Source: Geobacteraceae bacterium (GTDB lineage: Bacteria > Desulfobacterota > Desulfuromonadia > Desulfuromonadales > Geopsychrobacteraceae). From it: DNA of 45,245 bases. A program made the position numbers and the translations under genes. The notes below the pieces were generated by a model. It did not search any database and was not told the DNA's origin. It worked only from the letters and a program-made list of their open reading frames with translations. The DNA is taken from assembly GCA_007125165.1 (NCBI GenBank), contig SLDV01000085.1, forward strand, positions 1 through 45,245. Reading direction: 5' to 3'. Shown one piece after another: positions 16,001 through 23,417 of this stretch. How positions within the stretch are numbered: position 1 is the stretch's first letter; each line of letters opens with the position of its first letter.

Positions 16001-16232
16001 GTCCAAGATAGATGGGTAGATAAGCAATCCCGGTTGTTGCTGCCTTGCCAACACTGCCGTAGAATGTCCAACTGGTGCAGTAAACGGCAATGGACAGGGT
16101 GTAGATGTGTGGGCTTGAGAGCAGGCTGCGGCCAGCCTTGCGGCGGCGATCGGCATAAAAGGCAACAAAAAAGATGAGGGCAAAATAACACAGGGAGATG
16201 GCGATGATGGTTTCTGCGGAGATCACAGTCAT
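13008..16232 (-). CDS. Symporter-like sensor fused to STAC-like, GAF and SpoIIE/PP2C phosphatase domains
   Basis: A 1074-residue membrane protein. Residues 1-530 look like the SSS (sodium/solute symporter) sensor half of CbrA-type kinases: SIAVYCTSWTFYGSVGKAA (47-65) and GGLSAAAGMVMVSSVALATM (351-370) are telling, with about 13 membrane segments. Residues about 560-637 resemble the STAC linker (FVDLMSKFIGE, TLAGHVGAGSARIILENYL). A GAF-like domain covers about 660-820 and a short helical linker 825-850. A PP2C-like SpoIIE phosphatase domain follows with GGDYYDF (870-876), ADVSGHSIGSAL (889-900), YTDGITEA (1009-1016) and DDVTLF (1063-1068), the metal-binding acids being present. No histidine kinase domain is present. 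It probably senses or moves a solute and dephosphorylates the neighbouring STAS protein; ligand unknown. Confidence 0.88.
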   Translation of the reverse strand: MTVISAETIIAISLCYFALIFFVAFYADRRRKAGRSLLSSPHIYTLSIAVYCTSWTFYGSVGKAATTGIAYLPIYLGPTLIAFGWWFLLRKMVRVSREQNITSLADFLSSRYDRSAILGAIVTLFAVLGTTPYIALQLKAIAQTLEILFLPLKNIQEPASKLIPYLPGQLDSAFIVTLLLALFGIIFGARHLDSSERHEGLVVAVALESLVKLVAFLTVGIFVTYGMFNGFTDLFQQFYERFPERTDLFAVGTEAVPYTHWFTLITISMAAIMFLPRQFHIMVTENSNEDHIKKAMWRFPAYLFLINLFVLPIAMAGILLNDGDTSQADYFVLTLPLAANQPWLALLVFIGGLSAAAGMVMVSSVALATMILNHLVMPVILKLKLRAQDLSGLLINIKRLGIFGVILMGYFYFIVIGDSYTLVNIGLISFMAAAQFAPAMIGAIYWKRANKHAAIWSISLGFFIWVYTLLIPSFVRSGWITSTLLSEGPMGIGLLKPLELFGLSGFDMYTHALFWSLMFNLGTYCFLSILTRQSSAEKTRAIMFVDVFAPQEQSDEKLTRISKAPTIVEFVDLMSKFIGEKPAQNAISAFLADKEIDHRGSLNDQDIFSLKSFTEKTLAGHVGAGSARIILENYLNARGSEMEDIFDIFGSVTIDGAISREHLSVLYDISQLVSSSESFQSRLDRILELLAQQFKFDLCVIRFLEPKTRTLLVKSLVGETFNHFGKSERNLSTDTYIGQAFLSNVTTVVNDTNELEKPASSEIVREEGITSFAHMPIAIEGEPVGILSAFSRSGKGVFTTEFIALLENIAGQVGIAWRNEQQIGRLVLVREQEREMQIAKEIQMGLLPAALPPMKEIEVAGLCVPAHQVGGDYYDFIVRENKHCDVVIADVSGHSIGSALIMAETRTFIHSRIYDIDNPAAMLHALNGYFLKDLDRSDLFVTMFYLQYNPANRLITYSNAGHNLPFLWRHRQQQIETLDAEGLIFGIYKDVHFEQKTTCLEPGDILLLYTDGITEAEDNNQNMFGQARLQKLLSENHRSTPQELIDLILTQIRLFTGYRHFNDDVTLFVMKVLE

Positions 16233-16254
16233 ATCATTCTCCGTTCAGCCCGCA

Positions 16255-16521
16255 TCATTGATCTGTATTACCTGTGCTGTTGTGGTGTTCCATGTCTGCC
16301 TCGGATCGGGATTCCTTTTCCAGGCGCCGGACAAACAGCCAGATAACAGCAATGGAAGCCGGCCATCCGTACATGAAATACACCACCAGCCTGGGAATGC
16401 CGATAAACGACAAGTCACTGTCGAAAATATGGATGAAGGGGAAGTTGATCATGACCATCCCGAGGATCATGAACAAAATCCATGCTTCACGTAAAGAGCT
16501 TTCGGGGTGACTTTTTTTCAT
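16255..16521 (-). CDS. Small two-helix membrane protein preceding the symporter-like sensor (CbrX-like)
   Basis: An 88-residue protein with two hydrophobic helices, about 13-33 and 43-64, separated by a short loop (IFDSDLSFIGIPRL) and followed by a charged tail. It begins 22 bases upstream of the large sensor gene, so the two are probably co-expressed. Its pattern (NFPFIHIF, then a loop with GIP and a second helix with YFMYGW) is like the small membrane proteins encoded just before CbrA-type sensor kinases, for which an accessory role is suspected. The likeness is from memory of that family, not from a search. Confidence 0.7.
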   Translation of the reverse strand: MKKSHPESSLREAWILFMILGMVMINFPFIHIFDSDLSFIGIPRLVVYFMYGWPASIAVIWLFVRRLEKESRSEADMEHHNSTGNTDQ

Positions 16522-16767
16522 TTTTACGCCTCTTGGGTCCCCGTTAAAGGTCGGGGTGGTTTCAAGGCATGACCCACCAGATGACAGACTAATCTTCCGT
16601 TTCCATAATTACAACCGACAACAGCAAATTTATCACTTTTTCGCCTGTTATGACAGTTTGTTGCGGTCTATGGTTTCGTCGACACATCTTTTGAAATAAT
16701 GACACTTGTGCTATGAATAGACGGCACAAGAAAAACTTTCAAGAACACAATAATGTGAAGGCTTGCT
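16522..16767. other. Divergent intergenic region with inverted repeat
   Basis: This 246-base gap separates the minus-strand signalling module from the plus-strand lipoprotein operon. An inverted repeat CTTGTGC (16705-16711) and GCACAAG (16724-16730) with 12 bases between could be an operator. On the plus strand TTGAAA (16691-16696) and TATGAA (16712-16717) are only 15 bases apart, a weak promoter whose -10 would lie inside the repeat. Near the small gene, CCCCG (16539-16543) and CGGGG (16552-16556) can pair in the minus-strand leader. Confidence 0.4.
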
Positions 16768-18516
16768 GTGATTTTTTTTACTTCTACCAGAAACCTGTTG
16801 TTTCTTCTTTTTGGTGTTCTTGTCGTCCTGCTTGTTGGCTGCAGTACGACTTTTCCGCTGCGGCCAGTTGACCCGGCCATTTCCGCTCCGGCGGCTGATG
16901 GTGCGCTGTTGATGGAGCAACACACCGACCCCCGTTCTCAGGCGCTGTCAGCTTTTGTGCAGTTTCGTCTGGCGGCAACTGACGACGATTGGCAGAATGC
17001 CCTTGACGCACTGCAGCGGGCCACGACCTATGATCCTGATTCTACTTATTTGCAGTTGCTCCTCGCCAGGGTTTACCTCCATCTGGAGCATCCTGAGCCA
17101 GCAATTGATCTACTGAACAGACTGATTGACGATGGTTTTGCGGTTTTCGAAGCCCACCTGCTGCTTGGGGATGTCTATGTCATGCAGCAACAGCCTGCTG
17201 ATGCTATTGACCATTTTACGCGTGCTCTGGAACTGGAGCCGGATAATGAACCACTCTACCTGCGTCTGGCCATGGCCTTTGTGCAATTAGAGCTTATCGA
17301 TGAGGCTCTTGCAACACTGGAAGAATTGCTGCAAAAACGTCCGAATGCCGATCAGGCGCAGATTTCCCTTGCCCGTATCTATCGTGACAACGATCAGCCG
17401 GAAGCCGCTATCCGGATTTTTCGGCGCTACCTTGAGCGCCGACCGGGGCAGTCGTCGATTGTTCTGGAGTTGGGCCAATTACTTGAACAACACGACAAGA
17501 AAGCTGCCATGAAGCTGTATCAGGATGTGTTGCGCGAGAATCCCGCCGCGCCATCGATCCGGCAGCAACTGGCACAGCTTTACCTTACTCTTCAAGAGCC
17601 GGAATTGGCCCTGAAGCAGTTGTTGATTGTCCGTGAGCAGTTGCCGGGCTTATTGCCCGGTGATCAGATCGGACTGCTTTATCTGCATATCAATCGGTGG
17701 CAGGAGGCAGCGAAGGAATTTCATCAAGTAATAGCCGATGGTCAGGACACTGGTCGAGACCACTATTATCTGGCTCTGGCTCTTATTGGTCAGTTGGAAT
17801 ATGAAGCGGCGATAGAGCATCTGAAAAGGGTGGCCTCCGATGAAGGGATCTATCGAGATGCCATGTTACAGCTTGCATATCTGTATCTGCAGCAAGGAGC
17901 CGTTGAGGATGGAACGCATTTGCTGTTGTCTTTACTTGAAGAAGGGCATAAGGACTCCGAGGTTTATTATTACCTGATCGCCTTTTTTCACAACCAGGAA
18001 GATATGATGGCGGCACAAGATTACGCTGAAGAAGCTGTGAGTCTGTATCCGCAAAATGCTCGCCTCCTGTATCAGCAGGGCATTCTTTTTGATGCTATGG
18101 ACGATCATCCGGCAGCCCTTGAAAGTATGGAGAAGGTGCTGCAGATTGATGAGTTTCACGCCGATGCCTTGAATTTTCTGGCCTATTCACAGGCAGAATC
18201 CAGCACTGATCTTGATCTGGCACTAAAACGGGCGAAACTGGCGCTGGAACTGAAACCTGAAGGCTATATCGAAGATACTGTTGGTTGGATCTATTTCAAA
18301 CTGGGGAAATACCCCCAAAGTCGAATTCACCTGGAACGGGCGATCGATCTGCAGCCTGACGATAAGGTCATTCTGGAACATCTGGGTGATCTTTATCACG
18401 CCATGGAACTTTTTGATGAAGCTGAGCAGGCATATCGTGATGCTCTCAATGTGGATCCTGATGCGCCAGGGGTGCTGGAGAAATTGGAAAAATTGATTGA
18501 GGAGCTCGGGCAATGA
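16768..18516 (+). CDS. TPR-repeat lipoprotein
   Basis: A 582-residue lipoprotein made almost wholly of tetratricopeptide repeats. The signal peptide ends in the lipobox LVGC with Cys25; Ser at +2 fits release to the outer membrane. About 13-14 TPR units run from residue 60 to the end, for example FEAHLLLGDVYVMQQQPADA, EPLYLRLAMAFVQLELIDEA and IEDTVGWIYFKLGKYPQSR. Such proteins serve as scaffolds for envelope complexes; the partner here is unknown. The start is GTG 16768 with GAAGG 6 bases upstream. Its stop overlaps the next lipoprotein start (ATGA). Confidence 0.88.
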   Translation: MIFFTSTRNLLFLLFGVLVVLLVGCSTTFPLRPVDPAISAPAADGALLMEQHTDPRSQALSAFVQFRLAATDDDWQNALDALQRATTYDPDSTYLQLLLARVYLHLEHPEPAIDLLNRLIDDGFAVFEAHLLLGDVYVMQQQPADAIDHFTRALELEPDNEPLYLRLAMAFVQLELIDEALATLEELLQKRPNADQAQISLARIYRDNDQPEAAIRIFRRYLERRPGQSSIVLELGQLLEQHDKKAAMKLYQDVLRENPAAPSIRQQLAQLYLTLQEPELALKQLLIVREQLPGLLPGDQIGLLYLHINRWQEAAKEFHQVIADGQDTGRDHYYLALALIGQLEYEAAIEHLKRVASDEGIYRDAMLQLAYLYLQQGAVEDGTHLLLSLLEEGHKDSEVYYYLIAFFHNQEDMMAAQDYAEEAVSLYPQNARLLYQQGILFDAMDDHPAALESMEKVLQIDEFHADALNFLAYSQAESSTDLDLALKRAKLALELKPEGYIEDTVGWIYFKLGKYPQSRIHLERAIDLQPDDKVILEHLGDLYHAMELFDEAEQAYRDALNVDPDAPGVLEKLEKLIEELGQ

Positions 18517-19271
18517 AATTCTATCCGCTTCTGTTGCTCTTGCTGTTGCTCTCGGCCTGTGCCCGCCCGCCCGTGCCTCTGTGGACTGATGTGCCGGCTC
18601 CGGAAGCCCTGATTGAGCAGCTGTCTTCCCGTTCCGGTAAATTCAACAGTCTGGACGCGGCGGCCTCGGTTGCAGTGACCACAGAAGGAAGGCATGTTTC
18701 CAGCCAGCAATTTATCATGGCAGAATTCCCTGATCGTGTCCGCGTTGATGCCTTAACCGGTTTCGGTCAATTGATTATGCAACTGGCAACGGACGGTGAT
18801 CTTTTGACGGTTTTTTTGAATACCACGAGTCCACCGAGATTCTACCGTGGCAAAGCCACCATGGAAAATTTTTCTCGTTTTGTCAGACTGCCTCTGCCCC
18901 CGGAACTACTTGTTGCAGTTATTCTTTATGACCCCCCTGTTTTTGACTATCAACAGGCCCAGGTGCGCAGCAAAGGGACAGATCTTGAATTGCATCTATC
19001 CGATGGTTTGTTCAGCCAGACGTTTTATTTTGATGGTCAGTTCCAGTTGATCGGTTCCGAATACATGCAGGATCAGGAAGTTCTTTTTTCCGTTGAATAT
19101 TCCCGTTTTTCTACCGTCGATCATTTTCCCCGGCGGATAGAGCTGCGGATGCCGCCGGAAGATGCCGTCCTGGCGATGCGGATCAATGACCTTGTCTTGA
19201 ATACCGATATCCCTGCGGCCAGATTCATTCTGCAGGTACCTGACGGCATTGACCCCGAGCCGATTCCTTAA
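18513..19271 (+). CDS. LolB/DUF4292-like outer-membrane lipoprotein
   Basis: A 252-residue lipoprotein: a run of eight leucines and then SAC, giving Cys16, with Ala at +2 (outer-membrane sorting). The body resembles the LolA/LolB-like half-barrel group (DUF4292): a start about residue GKFNSLDAAASVAVTT, then FPDRVRVDALTGFGQLIMQLATDGD, typical of proteins that cradle lipid or lipoprotein acyl chains. It overlaps the TPR lipoprotein gene by four bases, so the two products likely work together. Whether it acts as LolB cannot be settled by eye. Confidence 0.65.
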   Translation: MKFYPLLLLLLLLSACARPPVPLWTDVPAPEALIEQLSSRSGKFNSLDAAASVAVTTEGRHVSSQQFIMAEFPDRVRVDALTGFGQLIMQLATDGDLLTVFLNTTSPPRFYRGKATMENFSRFVRLPLPPELLVAVILYDPPVFDYQQAQVRSKGTDLELHLSDGLFSQTFYFDGQFQLIGSEYMQDQEVLFSVEYSRFSTVDHFPRRIELRMPPEDAVLAMRINDLVLNTDIPAARFILQVPDGIDPEPIP

Positions 19272-19290
19272 ACACTGTTGAGGTAAATAA

Positions 19291-20922
19291 ATGCTGCGAT
19301 TATTGTTCAGGCTGAGCCTGGTTTCCCTGGCCTTTTTAATTCTTGTGGCATGTGATCGTCATCAGGAAGAATCTTTGCCGGGGGTTACGGAAGTTCTCGT
19401 GCCGGAGTTTGGCGATACTTTCATCGAAGCCTCCATTGGCGATGCGAGCACATTGCTGCCTGTGCTGGCCGCTGATTCGGCATCCAGCGCTATTAACGGC
19501 CTGGTTTATAGCGGTCTGCTGCGTTACAACGGGCAACTGGAGCTGGAAGGGGAGCTGGCAGAATCCTGGGAGGTGTCTGACGACAATCGGACTCTGACCT
19601 TTCATTTGCGTCGCGATGTGCGCTGGCATGATGGTACAGCCTTTACCTCCAGCGATGTCAAATTCACTTATGAACTCTATATCGACCCGGAAATTCCAAC
19701 AGCTTATGCTGAAGCTTTCAGTCAGGTGAACAGGATCGAGACGCCTGACCCCTATACGTTTATTGCCCATTACGATGTCCCATATGCTCCGGCATTGTTG
19801 AGCTGGGCGACGGCCGTCCATCCGCGCCATCTTCTCGAAGGAACGGACATCATCCGTAGCCCGCTGGCGCGGCACCCGATCGGAACCGGCCCGTACCGGT
19901 TCGTCGAGTGGGTCAGCGGGGAAAAAATAGTTTTGGAAGCGAATCAGGATTATTTCGAAGGCCCCCCATACATCAAGCGGGTGGTTTATCGAATTATTCC
20001 CGACGTGTCGACCCAGTTTCTCGAGTTGCAGACCGGTAGCCTCGACTTTATGGGCCTTACACCGTTACAATATGACCGCCAGACCGACACGCTGGCCTTT
20101 AGAAGGAATTTCAATAAATACAGATACCTGAGCTTTGGCTATACATACCTTGGGTACAATCTTCGTCGCCCCATGTTTGCGGATAAGTTGGTACGTCAGG
20201 CCCTTTCCTATGCCATTGATGAACAGGAACTGATCGACGGTGTTCTGCTCGGCTATGGTGAGGTTGCTACCGGCCCCTATAAACCTGATACCTGGGTTTA
20301 TAACCCGGATGTTCGGCGTTATCACTACAATCCGGAAAAGGCTCGACAATTGCTGGCAGAAGCCGGTTGGCAGGATACTACTGGCGACGGTATTCTGAAC
20401 AAGGACGGCCAGCGTCTTGCCTTTACTATCATCACTAACCAGGGGAATGATCTGCGCATCAAGACCGGTGAAATAATCCAGCGGCGTTTTCGTGAGATCG
20501 GTGTTGATGTTCGCCTGCGGGTTGTTGAGTGGGCAACTTTTCTCAAGGAATTTATCAATCCGGGGAATTTTGATGCCACTATCCTTGGCTGGAGCGGAGG
20601 CCCTGAACCGGACCAGTACAATATCTGGCACTCGAGTAAAACAGCTCCGGGACAATTGAACTTTATCGGTTTTGAACATCCCGAAGTGGATGAACTGCTG
20701 GAGCGGGGGCGCAGGGTATTTGATCAGCAACAGCGTAAAGAGTACTATGATCGTTTCCAGGAGATATTAGCGGAGGAACAGCCTTATACGTTTCTCTATG
20801 TCTCTGAGGCCCTGCCGGCCGTGTCTCGACGGTTTCGGGGAATCGAACCCGCGCCGGCTGGAATTCGCTATAATTTTCAACACTGGTTTGTGCCCATGGC
20901 CGAACAGAAATACGCTCGTTAG
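19291..20922 (+). CDS. Peptide ABC transporter substrate-binding lipoprotein (family 5)
   Basis: A 543-residue DppA/OppA-type binding protein. The lipobox LVAC gives Cys21, followed by Asp at +2, the classical inner-membrane retention signal, which suits a binding protein that feeds a permease. Family marks: LVYSGLLRYNG, LAESWEVSDDNRTLTFHLR, RDVRWHDGTAFTSSDVKFTYE, HPIGTGPYRFVEW and later RQALSYAIDEQELIDGVLLG. The ligand may be a peptide or another small molecule. It heads the permease genes with 6 bases between it and the first permease. Confidence 0.9.
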   Translation: MLRLLFRLSLVSLAFLILVACDRHQEESLPGVTEVLVPEFGDTFIEASIGDASTLLPVLAADSASSAINGLVYSGLLRYNGQLELEGELAESWEVSDDNRTLTFHLRRDVRWHDGTAFTSSDVKFTYELYIDPEIPTAYAEAFSQVNRIETPDPYTFIAHYDVPYAPALLSWATAVHPRHLLEGTDIIRSPLARHPIGTGPYRFVEWVSGEKIVLEANQDYFEGPPYIKRVVYRIIPDVSTQFLELQTGSLDFMGLTPLQYDRQTDTLAFRRNFNKYRYLSFGYTYLGYNLRRPMFADKLVRQALSYAIDEQELIDGVLLGYGEVATGPYKPDTWVYNPDVRRYHYNPEKARQLLAEAGWQDTTGDGILNKDGQRLAFTIITNQGNDLRIKTGEIIQRRFREIGVDVRLRVVEWATFLKEFINPGNFDATILGWSGGPEPDQYNIWHSSKTAPGQLNFIGFEHPEVDELLERGRRVFDQQQRKEYYDRFQEILAEEQPYTFLYVSEALPAVSRRFRGIEPAPAGIRYNFQHWFVPMAEQKYAR

Positions 20923-20928
20923 GACCCT

Positions 20929-21903
20929 ATGCTCGCCTATCTTGTCAGACGAATATTGCTTTTGTTTCCGCTTTTGCTGGGGATCACTCTGATATCCTTT
21001 GTCGTTATCCATCTTGCTCCGGGTGAGCCGACCGATTTACAGACACAGATGAATCCGCAGGCCAGCGCCGAACTGCAGGAAAGATTGAGACGTCACTACG
21101 GACTGGACCAGCCACTACATGTTCAGTACGGACGCTGGCTGGCTCGCCTGGCGGTCCTCGATTTCGGGGAATCTTTTGCCGGCGACCGCAGACCGGTTCT
21201 CGATAAAATTCTTGAACGCTTGCCGATCACTATTCTGATCAATATGCTGTCGATTGCTCTGATTTTGGCTGTTGCCGTCCCATTGGGAATTATCTCCGCA
21301 GTAAGGCGCAACTCCCTCTTCGATCGGGGGACAACGATTCTGGTGTTTACCGGATTTGCCATGCCTTCTTTCTGGTTGGCGTTATTGCTGATGGACTGGT
21401 TTGGAGTGCGTCTCGGTCTCTTGCCGATCTCAGGGCTCAAGTCTCTGGGCTATGAGTATTTGAGCTTTTCCGGGCAGATTCTTGATCGCATCAGCCATTT
21501 GATTCTTCCGGTGTTTGTCTCCGCCATCGGCGGACTGGCCGGTTTCTCCCGCTATATGCGCTCAAATATGCTGGAGGTTGTCCGCCAGGACTATATCCTA
21601 ACGGCACGTGCCAAGGGGTTGTCGGAACATACGGTGATCTACAAACATGCCTTGCGTAATGCCCTGTTGCCGGTAATAACCATTCTCGGATTGTCGGTTC
21701 CGGGTCTGATTGGCGGCAGTGTGATCTTTGAGACAATATTTGCCATTCCCGGCATGGGCAAGCTCTTTTTTGACGGTGTCATGATGCGGGATTACCCCCT
21801 GATTATGGGAGTTCTGGTGATGGGTGCGGTGTTGACATTGCTGGGCAATCTGCTCGCTGACATCTGTTATGCTTTGGCCGATCCACGGATCCGTCAGAGC
21901 TAA
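20929..21903 (+). CDS. Peptide ABC transporter permease, DppB/OppB type
   Basis: A 324-residue inner-membrane permease with the N-terminal hallmark of this group ([19 protein letters not shown], then HLAPGEPTD), six predicted helices, and the ATPase-contacting EAA loop near [31 protein letters not shown] sits 4 bases before the ATG. It should pair with the DppC-type permease encoded two genes further on; one unrelated gene lies between them. Confidence 0.92.
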   Translation: MLAYLVRRILLLFPLLLGITLISFVVIHLAPGEPTDLQTQMNPQASAELQERLRRHYGLDQPLHVQYGRWLARLAVLDFGESFAGDRRPVLDKILERLPITILINMLSIALILAVAVPLGIISAVRRNSLFDRGTTILVFTGFAMPSFWLALLLMDWFGVRLGLLPISGLKSLGYEYLSFSGQILDRISHLILPVFVSAIGGLAGFSRYMRSNMLEVVRQDYILTARAKGLSEHTVIYKHALRNALLPVITILGLSVPGLIGGSVIFETIFAIPGMGKLFFDGVMMRDYPLIMGVLVMGAVLTLLGNLLADICYALADPRIRQS

Positions 21904-21923
21904 CAGGTTACTGGAGAAGGATA

Positions 21924-21962
21924 ATGAAATACGATAAAAAGTGGGGGCACGATGGAAATTAA
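21924..21962 (+). CDS. Possible 12-codon leader mini-ORF
   Basis: ATG 21924 follows a strong GGAGAAGG (21913-21920) at short spacing and encodes MKYDKKWGHDGN. Its stop (21960-21962) lies just inside the next gene, whose ATG is at 21952. It may couple translation of the next gene or be accidental. No conservation can be judged here. Confidence 0.25.
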   Translation: MKYDKKWGHDGN

Positions 21963-22560
21963 ATCGAACATGCTGGGAGACCTGTTACTGGAGGCCGGAT
22001 TGATTGATCAATTTCAGCTCGATTCCGCCCTGTCTCTTCAGCGCAACCTGGGTGGACAGATTGGCGCGGCGCTGATCAAGCTTGGCTACCTGCCCGAAGA
22101 AACCATTCTGGAGTTTCTTGAAACGCAACAGCTTTACTCCAGGGTCAGTATGGATGAACTGTCTGTTGATCCGGCTCTGATGGAACTGCTACCGATTGAG
22201 CGGATGCGTAAATTGAAGGTGTTTCCGGTGGAGTTGCGCCATCAGGAGAAAGAAAAAGTCCTCCGGGTGGCTATGGCTGATCCAACTGACCTGCGCCTGA
22301 TCGAAGACCTGCAATTCAGTACCGGTTGCAGGATACTGCCATTGCTGGCTCCTGAAGAAGATATTCTCAGAGCGATCGACCTCAACGGACCACAAGACCC
22401 TGATTTACAGGAGTCAATCGATGCGCTGAATGAAAGTTTTCAGGGCGACTTTACGCAACTCTCGTCCGATGGCGATGAGCGTCTGGACCGTCTGCTCAAC
22501 ATTCTTCTGGAAAAAGGTATTTTGAGCCCACAGGAATTGGAAAAGGTGAAAATCGGCTGA
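21952..22560 (+). CDS. Stand-alone MshEN / GspE N-terminal domain protein
   Basis: A 202-residue soluble protein. Residues 7-30 and 36-59 match the tandem 24-residue MshEN motif, separated by exactly 5 residues, as in the cyclic-di-GMP-binding N-terminal domains of type II secretion and type IV pilus ATPases: LGDLLLEAGLIDQFQLDSAL, then IGAALIKLGYLPEETILEFL. The usual basic residue at the first motif position is replaced by Met7 and Gln36, so ligand binding is uncertain. Residues about 65-145 continue as the usual GspE_N second half (MELLPIERMRKLKVFPVE, RVAMADPTDL). No ATPase domain follows. The acidic tail ends with ILLEKGILSPQELEKV, like a further half motif. It sits between two permease genes and its stop overlaps the second (TGATG). 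Confidence 0.8.
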   Translation: MEIKSNMLGDLLLEAGLIDQFQLDSALSLQRNLGGQIGAALIKLGYLPEETILEFLETQQLYSRVSMDELSVDPALMELLPIERMRKLKVFPVELRHQEKEKVLRVAMADPTDLRLIEDLQFSTGCRILPLLAPEEDILRAIDLNGPQDPDLQESIDALNESFQGDFTQLSSDGDERLDRLLNILLEKGILSPQELEKVKIG

Positions 22561-23417
22561 TGAGTGTGGTGCCCCGCAGCAGTTTTTTACGCGATGTTGT
22601 CTGGCAGCGCTTCCGCCGCAACCGTATGGCGCTGACTGGTGCCGCGATCGTCCTGTTCATGTTCATGATGGCAGTAGCAGCGAGTTTCACCAGTGTTGAC
22701 CCGGCAGCTATTGATATCAGTAAAAGCCTGCTGCCGCCCAGCTGGGAACACCCCCTTGGAACTGATGACCTGGGTCGAGAAGTGCTGGTACGCATGCTCT
22801 ATGGAGCGCGGATTTCCCTGCTCGTTGGTTTTGTGGCAGTGGGCATATCGACCCTGATCGGTATTGCCTGTGGAGCCCTGGCCGGTTATTACGGTGGCTG
22901 GATAGATGCCGTGATGATGCGTTTTGTGGATATCATGCTGTGCTTTCCGGCTTTTTTCCTGATTCTTGCGGTGATTGCCTTTCTTGAACCCTCGATCTGG
23001 AATATCATGATTGTCATCGGGCTGACCAGTTGGATGGGTGTGGCACGGCTGGTGAGGGCGGAATTTTTAAGCTTGCGTCAGCGCGATTTTGTTCTTGCCG
23101 CCCAGGCTATGGGTGCCTCCGATGTGCGCCTGATATTTAGACATATTCTTCCTAATGCCATGTCCCCGGTGCTGGTATCAGCCACCCTGGGTGTTGCCGG
23201 TGCCATTCTTACAGAAAGTGCCCTGTCTTTTCTCGGGATTGGTGTTCAGCCGCCAACACCATCCTGGGGTAATATGCTGATTATCGGTAAACAGACCCTT
23301 GGCAGCGCCTGGTGGCTGTCAATCTTTCCGGGGTTGGCCATTCTCATCACGGTTCTCGGATACAACCTGCTTGGTGAAGGAATTCGTGATGCTCTTGATC
23401 CCAGGATTAAAGAATGA
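22560..23417 (+). CDS. Peptide ABC transporter permease, DppC/OppC type
   Basis: A 285-residue partner of the DppB-type permease. Marks of the group are the N-terminal FRRNRMALTGAAIVL, the block HPLGTDDLGREVLVRMLYGARISL broken by helices, and the EAA loop VLAAQAMGASDVRLIFRHIL followed by NAMSPVLV. The C-terminal SALSFLGIGVQPPTPSWGNML is typical. Start and stop both overlap neighbours. No ATP-binding subunits (DppD/DppF) occur in the window. Confidence 0.92.
   Translation: MSVVPRSSFLRDVVWQRFRRNRMALTGAAIVLFMFMMAVAASFTSVDPAAIDISKSLLPPSWEHPLGTDDLGREVLVRMLYGARISLLVGFVAVGISTLIGIACGALAGYYGGWIDAVMMRFVDIMLCFPAFFLILAVIAFLEPSIWNIMIVIGLTSWMGVARLVRAEFLSLRQRDFVLAAQAMGASDVRLIFRHILPNAMSPVLVSATLGVAGAILTESALSFLGIGVQPPTPSWGNMLIIGKQTLGSAWWLSIFPGLAILITVLGYNLLGEGIRDALDPRIKE

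Noticed and set aside
16565-16580. Sigma-54 type promoter on the minus strand
   Set aside because: The GG and GC elements are 8 bases apart rather than 10, and no activator site is seen.
20065-20730. 221-residue minus-strand frame inside the peptide-binding protein gene
   Set aside because: It is a shadow of a well-supported gene and shows no recognisable domain.
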